From assembly GCA_002688165.1 (NCBI GenBank), contig NZCB01000026.1:1-7208 (forward strand): 7,208 nt of DNA. The letters run 5' to 3'. The position numbers and the translations under genes were made by a program. Positions 6,015 through 7,208 of this stretch are shown here, piece after piece. The notes under the pieces are model-generated. The model was not told where the DNA came from. It saw nothing but the letters and a program-made list of their open reading frames with translations, and ran no database searches. The stretch's first letter is position 1, and every line of letters starts with the position of its first letter. The DNA is from Candidatus Pacearchaeota archaeon. GTDB taxonomy: Archaea > Nanobdellota > Nanobdellia > Pacearchaeales > GW2011-AR1.

Positions 6015-6025
6015 TTTAAAACAAA
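6007..6025 (-). other. Helicase stop / nuclease start junction, with T4A4 tract
   Basis: On the minus strand the junction reads TTG TTT TAA A ATG: helicase stop, one spacer base, nuclease start. The nuclease is in the +1 frame relative to the helicase. Loss of a single base from the TTTTAAAA tract would give Leu-Phe-Lys-Met-Ile and fuse the two halves in frame. There is no Shine-Dalgarno sequence, so the second gene depends on reinitiation, on its internal Met18, or on frame slippage. Confidence 0.85.
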
Positions 6026-7208
6026 GTTTTCTGTTCTTTAGTTTTTCTTAACTTCAATGTTTTCCCTGCATCTAAATCTTCCCTTACAGATTCAATAGAT
6101 TTGTACATTCTTTTTTCTCTACTCATTGAAGTATAATAAAATATCTCATCTAAGGTATCTAATGTTAATAGGACTATTGATTTTCCCTTCATTAATCTTG
6201 CTGTTCGCCCTCTACGTTGGATTGAACGTATTGCTGAAGGGATTGGTTCATAGAAAATAACAGAGTTTACTTCAGGAATGTCTAGGCCTTCTTCGGCAAT
6301 TGATGTTGCACAGATTACATTAATAGTTCCTTCTCTGAATTCATTCATTATCTCTTGTTGTTCTTTTTGGGTGAGTCCCGAATTTGCTTTTTTAGCCTGA
6401 CCTACGAATGTTTTGGAAATTATCCCTGGGATTTTATTTAGTTCTTCTGAAATTTTTACTACTGTGTCTCTAAATTGGCTAAAGATAATTGTTTTGTTTT
6501 TTGGATTTTCAGAGATGGATTCTTCTATTAAGGAAATCAATTGTAATAGTTTGGGATGTTCCATGTCTTTTGCTAGTAGTTCATTTATTTTTATTGAAGC
6601 TTGATTGAATTCTTTACTTTTTGTAATATTAATTACTGCTTTTGATTTTTTGGCTGCTGCCTGTTCATATATTGAACGTATATAATTTGAGGTAGTGAAT
6701 AGGGTTTGAGTTTCAAATAATTCTATTAAATGAGATATTTTTATTGCTTGAGCAGCTACACTGACTCCTACAAGTTTATTGAAATCTTTTTTCCCAAAAT
6801 TCATTGTTGCCATTAATTGTCCTTGGAGTTTTATGATATTGGTTTTTGTTGGAGGGCCAAATAATAAACGCCGATTTTTTAATTCTTGGACTTTCCTATC
6901 ATATAGGGATTTTATTGTTTTATCAATTTCTTTAAATTCATCTGGAAATTCTAATCTTATTGTATTAAATTCTAATTCTTGTAAATATTCTTTAACATCT
7001 TCTGAATCTCTAGTTCTAAGTTCGATAGTTTCAATTCCTAAGTTTATTGCTATCTGTTTTATCTTTTCAGTTTCAGTTCCTGGACTGGCTGTTAATCCTA
7101 ATAGTTTTGGATTTTTGGCTTGTTCTTTATATTTTTCAGAGATGTAAGTGTATGCGTAGTTTTTTAGACAACGATGACATTCATCTTCTATTAATAGTGA
7201 TACGTCTT
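6016..7208 (-). CDS. hef: Hef/FANCM-type superfamily 2 DNA helicase, separate N-terminal half (start outside window)
   Basis: The frame is open through 7208, so the ATG at 6813 is internal. About 397 residues are visible. By comparison with Pyrococcus Hef as I remember it, roughly 110-130 N-terminal residues with the Walker A motif lie outside. Visible motifs: II, L-I-E-D-E-C-H-R (7174-7185 encodes DECH); III, G-L-T-A-S-P-G (near 7090); IV, K-T-I-I-F-S-Q-F (near 6490); V, A-T-S-I-A-E-E-G-L-D-I-P (near 6300); VI, Q-R-R-G-R-T-A-R (6196-6219). An insertion domain lies between III and IV, as in Hef. The family unwinds and remodels forks and joints, with ATP hydrolysis. In Hef the nuclease follows in the same chain; here the protein ends E-Q-K-T-L-F and the nuclease is the next gene, 1 nt on, in another frame. 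It is probably an operon. The ATP site cannot be fully judged from this window. Confidence 0.92.
   Translation of the reverse strand, partial: DVSLLIEDECHRCLKNYAYTYISEKYKEQAKNPKLLGLTASPGTETEKIKQIAINLGIETIELRTRDSEDVKEYLQELEFNTIRLEFPDEFKEIDKTIKSLYDRKVQELKNRRLLFGPPTKTNIIKLQGQLMATMNFGKKDFNKLVGVSVAAQAIKISHLIELFETQTLFTTSNYIRSIYEQAAAKKSKAVINITKSKEFNQASIKINELLAKDMEHPKLLQLISLIEESISENPKNKTIIFSQFRDTVVKISEELNKIPGIISKTFVGQAKKANSGLTQKEQQEIMNEFREGTINVICATSIAEEGLDIPEVNSVIFYEPIPSAIRSIQRRGRTARLMKGKSIVLLTLDTLDEIFYYTSMSREKRMYKSIESVREDLDAGKTLKLRKTKEQKTLF

Noticed and set aside
6811..6813. ATG at 6813 (minus) as the helicase start
   Set aside because: I translated 6814-7206 on the minus strand: there is no stop, and helicase motifs II and III lie there, so the gene extends past the window.
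6413..7147. Two + strand open frames (6413-6604 and 6779-7147) across the helicase
   Set aside because: Both are opposite conserved Hef helicase sequence; their Ser/Phe-rich products match nothing recognisable.

Overview
The window most likely comes from an uncultivated, AT-rich archaeon with a small genome, probably of the DPANN group (Woesearchaeota/Pacearchaeota-like). Four things suggest this: a Hef-type DNA repair helicase with its ERCC4 nuclease (an archaeal signature), a surface protein of sequon-rich Ig-like repeats, TATA-like boxes placed for near-leaderless transcripts, and very lysine/asparagine/isoleucine-rich proteins. The lineage is inferred from style, because no rRNA or other marker gene is present.

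Left block (1-4933, + strand). Three genes are closely packed. The first enters from the left edge. It is the C-terminal part of a secreted protein with 88-residue Ig-like repeats, a Gly-rich linker, two beta-sandwich-like domains, one membrane helix and a short basic tail. The second gene starts 2 nt later. It carries a recognisably paralogous ectodomain, held between two membrane helices, and adds a cytoplasmic Lys/Arg-rich tail of about 135 residues. After 34 nt comes an 810-residue coiled-coil protein with a polybasic N terminus and 623 consecutive residues without proline. The order (glycosylatable ectodomain, membrane protein with a long charged tail, long cytoplasmic rod) suggests, without proof, an envelope-to-scaffold system.

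Middle (4934-5356). A T-rich spacer of about 150 nt holds candidate terminators and a TATA-like box. It is followed by a small + strand gene of unknown function (86-89 aa).

Right block (5346-7208, - strand). The helicase runs off the right edge and its start is outside the window. One nucleotide after its stop the ERCC4 nuclease begins. Together they look like the two halves of a Hef (XPF/FANCM-family) enzyme for stalled forks and branched DNA, split at the interdomain linker. Their 3' end overlaps the small + strand gene tail-to-tail by 11 bp. The nuclease has departures at key motifs (DIHE for DxRE, ADY for GDY) and lacks a second helix-hairpin-helix. The helicase has DECH in motif II and RTAR in motif VI.

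No RNA genes, CRISPR arrays, insertion sequences or phage genes were seen.
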